64,000 nucleotides of DNA, from positions 1 through 64,000 of the forward strand of contig NZ_PTJE01000003.1 of the NCBI RefSeq assembly GCF_002934445.1. The letters run 5' to 3'. Below, piece after piece: positions 9,046 through 17,895 of this stretch. Source of the DNA: Nonlabens xylanidelens (GTDB lineage: Bacteria > Bacteroidota > Bacteroidia > Flavobacteriales > Flavobacteriaceae). The notes below the pieces were generated by a model that made no database searches, had not been told where the DNA came from, and saw only the letters and a list, made by a program, of their open reading frames with translations. The translations under genes and the position numbers were made by a program. The first letter of the stretch is position 1. Every line of letters begins with the position of its first letter.

Positions 9046-9399
9046 ATGTCTACAATTACTTTACTACCTTTAACAGATCTTAGAGAATCTTTTGATGACG
9101 ATAAGGATATTCTAGTATCCGTACTAGATATGTTTATGGAAGAAGTGCCCGAAGATTATGAACTCCTCAAGCAACAAGTTAAATCTGGTAACTATACAGC
9201 TGCAGGTATGCAGGCACACAAAATAAAATCTAGTTATAGGACACTAGGTATTAATGATATGGCTAGCATATTACAAGAGATAGAAACTCGCGCAAAAAAA
9301 AATGAAGATATCCCATTGATAAATAGTTTACTAGAACAATTTAGTCAAAACTATGATCAGGTAAATGAACAAATACTTTATACTAAAGAAAACCTTTAG
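9046..9399 (+). CDS. Hpt-domain phosphotransfer protein
   Basis: 117 aa, all helical. The histidine phosphotransfer signature AHKIKSSYRTLG gives phosphoacceptor His58, preceded by a FMEEVPEDYELLKQ helix. Such proteins shuttle phosphate from hybrid kinases to response regulators. No kinase gene adjoins it; the nearest hybrid kinase in the window is at 40337-42571, and any pairing is a guess. Its stop codon overlaps that of the convergent DUF4268 gene (TTAG at 9396-9399). Confidence 0.88.
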   Translation: MSTITLLPLTDLRESFDDDKDILVSVLDMFMEEVPEDYELLKQQVKSGNYTAAGMQAHKIKSSYRTLGINDMASILQEIETRAKKNEDIPLINSLLEQFSQNYDQVNEQILYTKENL

Positions 9400-9824
9400 G
9401 CCTCGATAAAGTCTTTGTATTCTATAAAAAAGGCCTCCATTCTATCCATATATTTAAAAAAGAACTCATAGACTTCTGGCCAGTCCGTTTTTTTCTGAAT
9501 TTTTACGCCCTCGTGCATGACAAAAATACGAGATATAATCTTGCCAGACTCTAGCATATAAGCATCGTCATAGATAAGGTCGTTACTTACCTCTTCTAAC
9601 ATGACAGCCTTTAAACTTATAAATTTATCATAGTAATACGATCTAATAAGATCGTCATCATGGGTAATATCTATAGAAACCAAAACTCTACGGTCTTCAA
9701 ATGAATACTTGAGCACCACATCCTTTAATTTTGTGTCGTACAACATCCACTTGCGATCATATCGTTTACCGAACATGGTCCAGAATTGTTGCCTTACGTT
9801 TCTTGCTTCTTCTTTTGAGTACAT
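9396..9824 (-). CDS. DUF4268-like conserved protein
   Basis: 142 aa from the ATG at 9824. The in-frame extension to 9872 is not homologous-looking and was trimmed. The protein starts MYSKEEARNVRQQFWTMFGK and is rich in aromatic and charged residues, the pattern I associate with DUF4268 (sometimes fused to nuclease domains). No catalytic motif is visible. It is convergent with the Hpt gene and overlaps it by 4 bp. Confidence 0.72.
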   Translation of the reverse strand: MYSKEEARNVRQQFWTMFGKRYDRKWMLYDTKLKDVVLKYSFEDRRVLVSIDITHDDDLIRSYYYDKFISLKAVMLEEVSNDLIYDDAYMLESGKIISRIFVMHEGVKIQKKTDWPEVYEFFFKYMDRMEAFFIEYKDFIEA

Positions 9825-9942
9825 TTTGCAATAATACGGGATTTTACATCTTAGAATTTTTGAATTACTCAACTTTTAGAGAATAAATGAATCTGTGCAA
9901 ATTTTAAGCAGGTAACTCCTCGCTTATTTTTACCTTTACCAT

Positions 9943-11379
9943 ATGTATAAAAATGATACCATTGTTGCGCTTGCCACTCCTGCAGGAACAGGCGCTATTG
10001 CTGTTATAAGACTATCAGGACCAGACGCACATGTTATTGCAGGTGCTATTTTTGTTCCCGCTTTCGCGAAAGCGGAACCTACACCATCTCAGGAAACCTA
10101 TAACCATCTAGGTGCAAATACCGTCACCCTAGGTCACATATATGATGAAAATCGAGTAATAGACGAGGTTTTATTAACCAAATTTGTTGCTCCTAGATCC
10201 TACACTGGTGAGCATGTAGTAGAAATATCCTGCCATGGATCTATTTATATACAACAAGAAGTCATAGCCGTATGCCTTAAAAAAGGTGCTCGCATGGCAC
10301 AAGCAGGTGAGTTTACTTTACAGGCTTTTTTAAATGCAAAAATGGATCTATCACAAGCAGAAGCTGTGGCAGATTTAATTGCGAGTGAAAGTGAAACCGC
10401 ACACCAGATTGCGATACAACAAATGCGTGGTGGTTTTTCTGGAGAATTGAAAGATTTGAGATCTCAATTACTCAACTTTGCTAGTTTAATAGAATTAGAG
10501 CTAGATTTTAGTGAAGAAGATGTCGCCTTTGCAAACCGTGACGACCTGCGCAAATTATTGAGTACAAGTCAGCAAACGTTGCGCAAATTGATAGATTCAT
10601 TTGCATTAGGAAATGTCTTAAAAACAGGTATTCCTGTGGCCATAGTAGGAGAACCTAATGTGGGTAAATCTACTTTATTAAATGCTTTACTTAATGAAGA
10701 TAAAGCCATAGTTAGTGATATAGCAGGTACCACACGAGACGCGATAGAAGACGAGATCAACATAGAAGGAGTACGTTTTAGACTTATAGATACCGCAGGA
10801 ATAAGAGAGACCACAGACGCTATAGAAGGTATGGGAATAGAGCGTTCTTATGCCAAAGCTGAGCAGTCTAAACTGGTACTCTATCTACTAGATGCGACAC
10901 AATTAAACACCTCACCTAGAATTATGCACTGTTTATTGCGCATACAACTCATGAGAGAAAAATTTCCTGATAAACCTCTAGTGGTTATCCTGAACAAATT
11001 AGATCAAATTACCGGTCTAGAACATGCCGAAATCACTAAACAAATAAGCACCAAATCACCAGATACCATTCTTATATCACTAAGTGCCAAATCACGTACA
11101 GGCGTAGAAGAATTAAAAACCGCGTTAGTACAAAGTTTTAATAGCGGTGCACTATCTCAAGATGAATCTATAGTAAGTAACGCAAGACATTATGATGCTT
11201 TACAACAAGCTTACAGTTCATTAATAGAAGTACAAGAAGGAATAGAAAACGACATTTCTAGCGAGTTTCTAGCCATAGACATACGCGCCACAGCAGAGTC
11301 TCTAGGCATTATCACCGGAGAAATAACCAATGACGAGTTGCTTGGGAATATATTTAGTCAGTTTTGTATTGGGAAGTAA
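9943..11379 (+). CDS. mnmE: tRNA modification GTPase MnmE
   Basis: 478 aa. With MnmG it installs the (carboxymethyl)aminomethyl group at U34 of tRNAs; it binds formyl-tetrahydrofolate and K+-activated GTP. Visible: N-terminal TrmE domain starting NDTIVALATPAGTGA, P-loop GEPNVGKST, switch DIAGTTRD, DTAGIRETTD, NKLD, SAKS, and the C-terminal CIGK whose Cys is the family hallmark. The 14-bp palindrome lies in codons 40-44 (AFAKA), in a loop of the N-terminal domain where the protein looks somewhat longer than homologues I recall. A bidirectional hairpin region follows. Confidence 0.96.
   Translation: MYKNDTIVALATPAGTGAIAVIRLSGPDAHVIAGAIFVPAFAKAEPTPSQETYNHLGANTVTLGHIYDENRVIDEVLLTKFVAPRSYTGEHVVEISCHGSIYIQQEVIAVCLKKGARMAQAGEFTLQAFLNAKMDLSQAEAVADLIASESETAHQIAIQQMRGGFSGELKDLRSQLLNFASLIELELDFSEEDVAFANRDDLRKLLSTSQQTLRKLIDSFALGNVLKTGIPVAIVGEPNVGKSTLLNALLNEDKAIVSDIAGTTRDAIEDEINIEGVRFRLIDTAGIRETTDAIEGMGIERSYAKAEQSKLVLYLLDATQLNTSPRIMHCLLRIQLMREKFPDKPLVVILNKLDQITGLEHAEITKQISTKSPDTILISLSAKSRTGVEELKTALVQSFNSGALSQDESIVSNARHYDALQQAYSSLIEVQEGIENDISSEFLAIDIRATAESLGIITGEITNDELLGNIFSQFCIGK
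10060..10073. repeat. 14-bp palindrome, coding copy 3 (mnmE)
   Basis: Perfect copy in the frame encoding AFAKA, followed by Glu. Confidence 0.9.
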
Positions 11380-11417
11380 GGGCACACTTAAAAGTGATGT
11401 TTAAAATTTAAAATGAG

Positions 11418-11490
11418 ACCTAACTTATATTTAAAATATAGTTAGGTATTATAACCTATTACCTACAGTTATGTAAAACAGTAGGTTATA
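11418..11490. terminator. Two inverted repeats between convergent mnmE and hsdR
   Basis: The first hairpin (11418-11447) has arms ACCTAACT/AGTTAGGT. The second (11451-11490) has arms ATAACCTA/TAGGTTAT with a long loop. Neither has a long T run, but their position between convergent genes suggests a two-way terminator. Confidence 0.5.
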
Positions 11491-11538
11491 AGAAACATCG
11501 ATATAGTTTATAGTCTGGTATTAATCTTATAAATCTAG

Positions 11539-14415
11539 TTACCCTGTCATTCCCTGCACAAAAACTTGTACAAATTCTCGCATCTTATCGAGTATGCGCT
11601 CACCTATTTCACGAGCTTTTAAAATACTAGGTCTATTATCTAAACATTTAAAAATATCATCGCGCAGTGGTTCTCTACCATAATTAGTGTAACTTTCTAT
11701 CAGTGCTTTAAACTGCTTTTGATCTAGTTGCTCTTCTTCACACATTTTAGAGAGTGCCATGATTTTTTCATCATGCCAGAAACGTTCAAACTCATCTTGT
11801 ATCGCATCTATATCACTGATGTGTGGTAAATTTTCTTCTATAAATTTCTCTATCAGTTCGCGTTTGCTACGCAACTCAATATCTCCAGAAAGCATGTCGA
11901 TGATCGCTTTCTTTTGTGCTGCGGCATCACTTGCTTTTGATTCTTTTAATTGTGCCAGTAATTGTAAAATATAGGCAACATTTATTTGATCACGGTGAAT
12001 CAACTCTAGCTCAAAATCAATATCGTCTAGAATAGATGTCTTTTGTTTTGCTTGATCATTTTTTACCTTTTCATTTAAGTCCAGATATTTACCTTTATAA
12101 TCTTCAAAGGTTTGCTCATCCATTCCTAAATCTTCCCAATCAAAATCGGTATAAGATTCTAGGACATTCTTTGCTCGTAACAAACGTCTAAAAGCCATAA
12201 CAAAAGCGAGCTCATCATCTTCACTTATTAAATCATCGACGCTTTGATAAGTAGGTACTATTTCTAATAATTCTATTAAAGCATCGTCAAATTTCTTTGC
12301 GATAGATTCATATGGTGGTAATATGATTTCTTCTATCGCATCTTTGTTAGAGAACAAGGTTATTGCTTCATCTGTGGCTTTTTTAAGATTTCTAAAAGCC
12401 AGTATATTTCCTTGTGATTTTTGTTCTCCTAAGATTCTATTAGTTCTAGAATAAGCCTGAATTAGACCATGGTATTTTAAGTTCTTATCTACATAAAGTG
12501 TATTCACTTTTTTGGCATCAAAACCTGTGAGCATCATGTTTACTACAATAACTAGATCCAGCCTATTTTTATCCTGAAAGTTTGTTTTCTCGCGTTCTTT
12601 TAAGCGCTTTGAAATGTCTTTAAAATAGTTCTCAAATTGCTGACTGTCTTTCGTTGAGTAACTAGTGCCGTACATTTTATTATAATCAGTGATGTATTCG
12701 TCTAGCTTTTCTCTAGAATGACTGGTTTTGTATTGTGGCTCAGGTTCTGCAGCCATCGGTAGTTGTTCATTAGTTGCTGGCAAGTTATCTTGTGCGTCTT
12801 CATCATCTTCATTAGTACCATATGAGAAAATGGTGGCAATGCGCAAATCGTGTAAACCTTCTTCTTTTTTACGCTTAAAAATGTCGTAGTACTTGATTAA
12901 AGTATCAATATTACTTACCGCAAATAAAGCCGAATAATCTTTATTAAACGTCTTATGACTATGATAAGCAATGATGTAATCTGCAATTTTTTCTAATCGT
13001 TTAGGGTCTGCAAACACCTCTGCTTTATCGATGTCTTCTACCTCTATATCAATAAAAGTATTGCTCTTGCGTTTGTATTTACCGATGTACTCTATCCCAA
13101 AACGCAACACATTTTGATCATGTATGGCGTCTGTAATTACGTATTTATGTAAGCATTCTCCAAAAAGATCTTTGGTCGTACGTTTTCCTAGATCATTCTT
13201 AGACGCATTCTTTGCAAAAATGGGCGTTCCAGTAAATCCAAAAAGCTGACTTTTATGAAAATACTCGGTGATTTTTTTATGTGTATCACCGAACTGACTT
13301 CTATGACATTCATCAAAAATGAAGACCACTTTTTTATCCTGTAAATGTGTTAAGCTCTTTTCATAGTTGGCTTTAGAAATCGCATTATTCAACTTCTGTA
13401 TAGTGGTTAATACCAGTTTTGAATCGTCTGTAAGTTGTTTTACTAGCGATTTTGTATTATCGGTTACATCTACACTATCTTTTTTAAAGCTATTGAACTC
13501 GAGCATGGTCTGATAATCGAGATCTTTGCGATCTACTACAAAAACTACTTTATGCACATTAGGCAAGTCCATGATGATCTGGCTGGTCTTAAATGAAGTC
13601 AGCGTTTTACCAGATCCTGTCGTATGCCATATGTAGCCATTATCATTACTAGTAGCTACCTGATTGACTATTTGTTCTGTAGCATAGAATTGATAAGGTC
13701 GCAATACCATGAGAATCTTGTGCGTCTCATTATGTACTACGTACTGCGCTATCATTTTGCCTAAATGGTTGGTATTTAAAAACGCTTTCGCGAAAGCGGA
13801 AAGATCAGTAACATTCTTGTTATCTACATCTGCCCAGAAGAAGGTTTGCTTAACCGATTGTAGTTTATTGTTAGCAAGATACTTGGTATTACCGCCATTG
13901 CTTATCACAAACAGTTGCACATACTGGAATAAGGCACGAGAAGACCAAAACGAATGACGCTGGTACCGATTGATTTGGTTAAAGGCTTCTTTAATTTCTA
14001 GACCGCGACGTTTTAACTCGATTTGTACCAGTGGCAAACCGTTGATTAACAAGGTAACATCATAGCGGTTTTTATACGTTCCTTCTTGAGTGATTTGATG
14101 AGTGACCTGAAAGAGATTGCTGTTCCAATTTTCTTTATTGAAAAAACGCACATACAGACTATCACCATTTTCTCTAGTAAGTTGAAAGCGATCGCGCAAG
14201 GTTTTGGCCTTTTCAAATACGTTTCCTTTTTCTAGATGGTTGAGTATGGTTTCAAATTCACGATCAGAAAACACGGTGTTGTTAAAAGCCTCGAGCTGCT
14301 TTTTTAAATTATGGATCAACGCATCACTAGTTGTAATAGTTACTTTTTCATAACCTAAACCTACCAGCTGTGCGATCAACTGGTTTTCTAATTGTGCTTC
14401 TGATTGTTTACTCAT
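11539..14415 (-). CDS. hsdR: Type I restriction enzyme, R (motor/nuclease) subunit
   Basis: 958 aa. This is the translocating endonuclease subunit of a type I R-M complex. The N-terminal nuclease motif is visible as D119 ... E133-x-K135 (QIELKRRG). The helicase part has Walker A TTGSGKT (265-271), FIFDECHRSQFG (DEAH-box equivalent), FGFTGTP and further SF2 motifs (NMMLTGFDAKKVNTLYVDK). The C-terminal part is helical and contacts HsdM. The start ATGAG overlaps the stop of the GIY-YIG gene (8-bp overlap), so the two are coupled. A perfect palindrome copy encodes AFAKA at about residues 207-211. Confidence 0.95.
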   Translation of the reverse strand: MSKQSEAQLENQLIAQLVGLGYEKVTITTSDALIHNLKKQLEAFNNTVFSDREFETILNHLEKGNVFEKAKTLRDRFQLTRENGDSLYVRFFNKENWNSNLFQVTHQITQEGTYKNRYDVTLLINGLPLVQIELKRRGLEIKEAFNQINRYQRHSFWSSRALFQYVQLFVISNGGNTKYLANNKLQSVKQTFFWADVDNKNVTDLSAFAKAFLNTNHLGKMIAQYVVHNETHKILMVLRPYQFYATEQIVNQVATSNDNGYIWHTTGSGKTLTSFKTSQIIMDLPNVHKVVFVVDRKDLDYQTMLEFNSFKKDSVDVTDNTKSLVKQLTDDSKLVLTTIQKLNNAISKANYEKSLTHLQDKKVVFIFDECHRSQFGDTHKKITEYFHKSQLFGFTGTPIFAKNASKNDLGKRTTKDLFGECLHKYVITDAIHDQNVLRFGIEYIGKYKRKSNTFIDIEVEDIDKAEVFADPKRLEKIADYIIAYHSHKTFNKDYSALFAVSNIDTLIKYYDIFKRKKEEGLHDLRIATIFSYGTNEDDEDAQDNLPATNEQLPMAAEPEPQYKTSHSREKLDEYITDYNKMYGTSYSTKDSQQFENYFKDISKRLKEREKTNFQDKNRLDLVIVVNMMLTGFDAKKVNTLYVDKNLKYHGLIQAYSRTNRILGEQKSQGNILAFRNLKKATDEAITLFSNKDAIEEIILPPYESIAKKFDDALIELLEIVPTYQSVDDLISEDDELAFVMAFRRLLRAKNVLESYTDFDWEDLGMDEQTFEDYKGKYLDLNEKVKNDQAKQKTSILDDIDFELELIHRDQINVAYILQLLAQLKESKASDAAAQKKAIIDMLSGDIELRSKRELIEKFIEENLPHISDIDAIQDEFERFWHDEKIMALSKMCEEEQLDQKQFKALIESYTNYGREPLRDDIFKCLDNRPSILKAREIGERILDKMREFVQVFVQGMTG
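13784..13797. repeat. 14-bp palindrome, coding copy 4 (hsdR)
   Basis: Perfect copy, in the AFAKA frame of the minus-strand gene. Confidence 0.9.
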
Positions 14416-14698
14416 CTCCTATAATTAAGTCCTGCCACTCAGGATTTATACTTTCTATTAATGCTATTTTCTTTGCTCTATTACCAGCTTTTAATTGTTT
14501 CTCTCTAGCAATAGCATCACCTATCATTTGATGCGCCTCGTGATAGACTAATTTATTCAAATCATATCGCGCGGTAAATGATTTAGGATCATTTTTACTT
14601 TTATGTTCTTTAACACGTCGCTCTAGGTCTGACGTTACACCTACATAAAGCGTCGTGTTATTTTTATTAGTCATTATGTAAACGTATCCTGGTTTCAT
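14408..14698 (-). CDS. GIY-YIG endonuclease domain protein (stand-alone, URI type)
   Basis: 96 aa from the ATG at 14698. The reading frame runs open up to 14968, but that part translates repeat DNA and is rejected. GIY-YIG core: GYVYIMTNK, then TLYVGVTSDLERRVKEHK with the catalytic Arg, and the metal-binding Glu in AIAREKQLK. Such single-domain nucleases are common and mobile; no partner domain is present. It sits between hsdS and hsdR in the same direction, its stop overlapping the hsdR start, and four REP-like repeat copies or partial copies lie within 265 bp upstream. A role in restriction or in mobilising the repeats is open. Confidence 0.9.
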   Translation of the reverse strand: MKPGYVYIMTNKNNTTLYVGVTSDLERRVKEHKSKNDPKSFTARYDLNKLVYHEAHQMIGDAIAREKQLKAGNRAKKIALIESINPEWQDLIIGDE

Positions 14699-14701
14699 AT
14701 G

Positions 14702-14735
14702 GTCATTGCGAGTCGCGAAGCGACGAAGCAATCTG
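14702..14735 (+). repeat. REP-like repeat R1
   Basis: Left box GTCATTGCGAG, palindromic centre TCGCGAAGCGA, right box GAAGCAATCTG. ATTGC and GCAAT pair to make a hairpin. It ends 4 bp from the GIY-YIG start codon. Confidence 0.85.
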
Positions 14736-14761
14736 CTTTTTATTAATTCTATTTTTTTTCC

Positions 14762-14796
14762 GTCATTGCGAGGCTTTGCAAAAGCCGAAGCAATCT
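14762..14796 (+). repeat. REP-like repeat R2
   Basis: Same left and right boxes as R1, with a different palindromic centre (GGCTTTGCAAAAGCC). Confidence 0.85.
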
Positions 14797-14902
14797 CCTG
14801 CAATACAATACCTACACTACCTTCTATTCCCTTTACGCAAGGATTTCTATTCACCATGCAACATCGCAGCGCTTTGCAGGTTGAGTGGTTGCTCACTTGC
14901 GG

Positions 14903-14936
14903 CAGATTGCCACGCTCGTGCCTCGCTCGCAATGAC
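14903..14936 (-). repeat. REP-like repeat R3 (inverted)
   Basis: Same element on the minus strand: GTCATTGCGAG, centre CGAGGCACGAGCG, right box slightly changed (TGGCAATCTG). Confidence 0.8.
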
Positions 14937-14949
14937 GGACTTGAAAGAC

Positions 14950-14961
14950 GCTCGCAATGAC
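14950..14961 (-). repeat. REP-like repeat R4, left-box fragment
   Basis: Only GTCATTGCGAGC remains. It starts at the last base of the hsdS stop codon, so the gene ends exactly where the repeat begins. Confidence 0.65.
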
Positions 14962-16214
14962 TACACAAATAACTGCTGCAACAGCCCTTTTTTAAACACT
15001 TGTGTTTGTTCTATTTGTACTTGTACCGCTTCTATTTCATCATCTAGCGCGCTTAAATAAGACGCTATTTTTTGTTGTTCTTTTAAATTAGGTAATTTCA
15101 CTTTACAGTTCCCAATTTCTCCTAGGTTTATTTTCTTTGGAAATGCTACATGTATAGTTCGCTTCCAAAGTTCATTTTGAAAAAATCTAGAAGAAATAAA
15201 CTGATTCAAATATGTCGAATTAAAGGTTTCATTTTGTTTTAGAAGCGCTAGGCTTACATAAAACGATGCATTTACATCCCAATCTATTAATCGTGAGGTT
15301 CCAATATCACCAATTCTTGTCATTAAAATGTCGCCTCTTTCAAGTTTTACTCTCTTGTTTTCTTTCTCAAATACTTCATTCGTAATAAATTTTGTTTTTG
15401 AGAACTGATTTGCTGTTACATGCTCTACACTATAGAATGGAATTCCTTCTTCTACATATTTTGGAGTTTGATGAGTCCCATCATAATACTTTGCAACCTC
15501 ACCCAACCGCTTCTCTTCCCAATCTGGAAAATCATTCCCATTCTCGTCCTTAAACCGCAACTCTTGAGAAAAAAGCTGCTGCATCACGCCTTTTTTATAC
15601 TTTGTGAGTTGTTGTTTTTTACTGGTGAGTTGGCTTATTTTTTTATCTACTGCCGTAAGGAATGTGGCTGTTTTTTGTTGTTCTTTTAGGGATGGGAGAT
15701 TGATTTTTAATCTGTAAAAATCGCTGTGATTGAGATCTGGAATCGTTGAAGTACCTGCCAATTTTAAAATCTCATTTTGAGTTTTGTAATCAGTCAAAAA
15801 ATAAAAAAAGAACCATTTATTGATGCTTGAGGTGAATTTAATCTTAAAAAAATTATTGTGAAAAGCTCCTCTTACTCCTGTAACGACCTGACCAGTGTTA
15901 CCGGTTCTCGTCATTAAAATATCTTCCTCAGTACACAGGACTGATTCTGTCGGATTTTTTATAAAATACTTTTTAGTTGAACCAGCTCTTAGAAATTCAT
16001 TAGTTATGTAAAAAAAAGAATTTTCAACCTCTTCTAAAAATCTATCTTTAATAGCAATTTGCAGTCCTTGATTGATTTTTGTAATCTCTCCTAACTTCTT
16101 CTTTTCCCATTCTCCATCAAACTCTTTAAAGCGTAGTTTGGGTACTAAAGCGGCAGATTGCTTCGCTCGTTCCTCGCTCGCAATGACACTATTATTATTG
16201 TCTTTTGTTGCCAT
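14961..16214 (-). CDS. hsdS: Type I restriction-modification specificity subunit
   Basis: 417 aa with two target-recognition domains (about residues 27-170 and 225-370). Each is followed by a conserved helical spacer: LPSLKEQQKTATFLTAVDKK and LPNLKEQQKIASYLSALDDE. It sets the DNA sequence recognised by the HsdM and HsdR subunits. The usual start of the family (LVPKLRFKEF) is at residue 23; residues 9-21 (SVIASEERAKQSA) are encoded by a REP-like repeat, so the N-terminus appears extended by repeat insertion. The start overlaps the hsdM stop by 1 bp (TAATG). Confidence 0.93.
   Translation of the reverse strand: MATKDNNNSVIASEERAKQSAALVPKLRFKEFDGEWEKKKLGEITKINQGLQIAIKDRFLEEVENSFFYITNEFLRAGSTKKYFIKNPTESVLCTEEDILMTRTGNTGQVVTGVRGAFHNNFFKIKFTSSINKWFFFYFLTDYKTQNEILKLAGTSTIPDLNHSDFYRLKINLPSLKEQQKTATFLTAVDKKISQLTSKKQQLTKYKKGVMQQLFSQELRFKDENGNDFPDWEEKRLGEVAKYYDGTHQTPKYVEEGIPFYSVEHVTANQFSKTKFITNEVFEKENKRVKLERGDILMTRIGDIGTSRLIDWDVNASFYVSLALLKQNETFNSTYLNQFISSRFFQNELWKRTIHVAFPKKINLGEIGNCKVKLPNLKEQQKIASYLSALDDEIEAVQVQIEQTQVFKKGLLQQLFV
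16154..16187 (-). repeat. REP-like repeat R5, inside hsdS
   Basis: Complete element (left box, centre CGAGGAACGAGC, right box GAAGCAATCTG) read through in frame near the N-terminus of HsdS. Confidence 0.85.
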
Positions 16215-17785
16215 TAAAACGGTGTTTCTATTCCTAGTTCGTTACAAAAGCCTGCTATTATCTCATCGGTTTGTTGCATGTCGTGGTCTAGTTGCTTTAT
16301 AGCTTTCGCGACAGCGGTAATATCTACCGGTTCTTCTTCTTCAAAGGTGTCTACATAACGTGGTATGTTCAGGTTATAATCGTTTTCTTTTACCTCATCG
16401 AGTGTAGCGACATAGCTGTATTTATCGGTTACAATTCTATTGCGATAGGTGTTCACGATCTCTTCTATGTGCGTGTCTTGTAATACGTTTTGCGTCTTTA
16501 CTTTTTCAAAATGTGCGCTGGCGTCTATGAATAGAATATTACCAGCTTGCTCGCGATTCTTTTTTAAGACGAGAATACAGGTTGGGATACTGGTACCGTA
16601 AAATATGTTTGCTGGTAGACCTATCACGGCATCGAGGTAATTTTTTTCTTCTATGAGAAATTTCCTGATATGACCTTCGGCCGCACCGCGAAATAATACA
16701 CCATGTGGTAACACGCACGCCATGGTTCCATCATCATCCAGTTGATGGATCATGTGTTGTACAAAGGCAAAATCTGCCTTAGACTTAGGTGCTAGTTTTC
16801 CATAGTCAGAAAAACGGTCGTCACTCATAAAAAGTGGGCTCGCACTCCAGTTTGCACTAAAGGGTGGATTTGCCACTATAGCTTCAAATCGTTTATCGAT
16901 ATGATTAGGACTAGGATTGACCAGTGTGTCTTCATTATAAATGTCAAAACGCTTGTAATGTACATCGTGCATGATCATGTTCATTCTACACAGGTTGTAA
17001 GTCGTTGGGTTGCTTTCCTGACCATAGAACTCGCCTACTTCTTTTACTTCTTTGGCCACTCGCAATAGTAAAGAACCAGAACCACAAGTTGGGTCATAAA
17101 CGCTTTTGAGTTTTGTTTTATTAGTGGTAACCAGTTGTGCCAGTATTTTAGAAACCTGTTGTGGTGTATAAAACTCGCCTGCTTTTTTTCCTGCACCACT
17201 GGCAAATTGGCCAATCAAGTATTCATAAGCATCACCTAATATATCGCTATCGCTGTTCTCTAGGTCAAAATCGATACCTTCTAGATGTGTGAGTACTTTA
17301 ACGATCAGTTCGTTTTTTGCATCTTCGGTCTTTCCTAGTTTACTACTAGTAAGATCTAAATCTTCAAACAGGTTGCCAAAATCGTCCTCGCTCTCGCTAC
17401 CCATCGTGCTTTGCTCTATGCTCGTGAGCACATTTGCCAGATCGCCTAGAATAAAGTTGTTTTTATTACCAGAGTTGCCACGCTTTGCCAGTTCACTAAA
17501 CAGCTCACTAGGTTTTAAGAAATACCCCAATTTATCCAGCGCTTCAAAACGTATCGCCTCTAGTAATTCTGTCGCCTGTGGATGTTGCTCTACGGTTTCA
17601 TAATCCAGACCGTCAGGTTGCAAGATCACGTTTGCATAGAGTTCCATCTTGCGACTCAGGTATTTATAAAAAATAAAACCTAGTATGTAATCTCTAAAAT
17701 CGTCTGCATCCATATTACCACGCAAGTCGTTTGCAATATTCCAGAGCGTTTGTTTGAGTATTTGTTGTTTTTCTTCTTCTGACAT
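16214..17785 (-). CDS. hsdM: Type I restriction-modification N6-adenine methyltransferase subunit
   Basis: 523 aa. It methylates adenine in the target sequence and forms the M2S core with HsdS. An HsdM_N helical domain (about 1-150) is followed by the methylase domain with the SAM-binding motif DPTCGSGSLL and catalytic NPPF (IVANPPFSANW). It is the first gene of the operon hsdM-hsdS-GIY-YIG-hsdR. A decayed palindrome copy lies near the 3' end (AVAKA in place of AFAKA), and a perfect copy sits 30 bp upstream of the start. Confidence 0.96.
   Translation of the reverse strand: MSEEEKQQILKQTLWNIANDLRGNMDADDFRDYILGFIFYKYLSRKMELYANVILQPDGLDYETVEQHPQATELLEAIRFEALDKLGYFLKPSELFSELAKRGNSGNKNNFILGDLANVLTSIEQSTMGSESEDDFGNLFEDLDLTSSKLGKTEDAKNELIVKVLTHLEGIDFDLENSDSDILGDAYEYLIGQFASGAGKKAGEFYTPQQVSKILAQLVTTNKTKLKSVYDPTCGSGSLLLRVAKEVKEVGEFYGQESNPTTYNLCRMNMIMHDVHYKRFDIYNEDTLVNPSPNHIDKRFEAIVANPPFSANWSASPLFMSDDRFSDYGKLAPKSKADFAFVQHMIHQLDDDGTMACVLPHGVLFRGAAEGHIRKFLIEEKNYLDAVIGLPANIFYGTSIPTCILVLKKNREQAGNILFIDASAHFEKVKTQNVLQDTHIEEIVNTYRNRIVTDKYSYVATLDEVKENDYNLNIPRYVDTFEEEEPVDITAVAKAIKQLDHDMQQTDEIIAGFCNELGIETPF
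16302..16315. repeat. 14-bp palindrome, decayed coding copy (hsdM)
   Basis: GCTTTCGCGACAGC, one mismatch to the core, in the AFAKA frame. Confidence 0.7.
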
Positions 17786-17814
17786 TTAGGGTACTATTTG
17801 TGTGTTGTAATTCC

Positions 17815-17828
17815 GCTTTCGCGAAAGC
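17815..17828. repeat. 14-bp palindrome, intergenic copy upstream of hsdM
   Basis: Perfect copy with flanks TTCC and GAGAT, the same flanks as the copy at 19733-19746. Confidence 0.9.
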
Positions 17829-17895
17829 GAGATTTTTATTGATTATATCGAATTCTAAAACTACTATTCTTTATATAGAAATCTCGCATGATTTC

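Noticed and set aside
14699-14968. N-terminal extension of the GIY-YIG reading frame
   Set aside because: It translates REP-like repeat DNA (for example SAFAKPRND from R2) and precedes the obvious family start MKPGYVYI.
11539-17785. Restriction locus as a novel defence system
   Set aside because: HsdM, HsdS and HsdR are complete and typical type I subunits; only the GIY-YIG gene and repeats are unusual.
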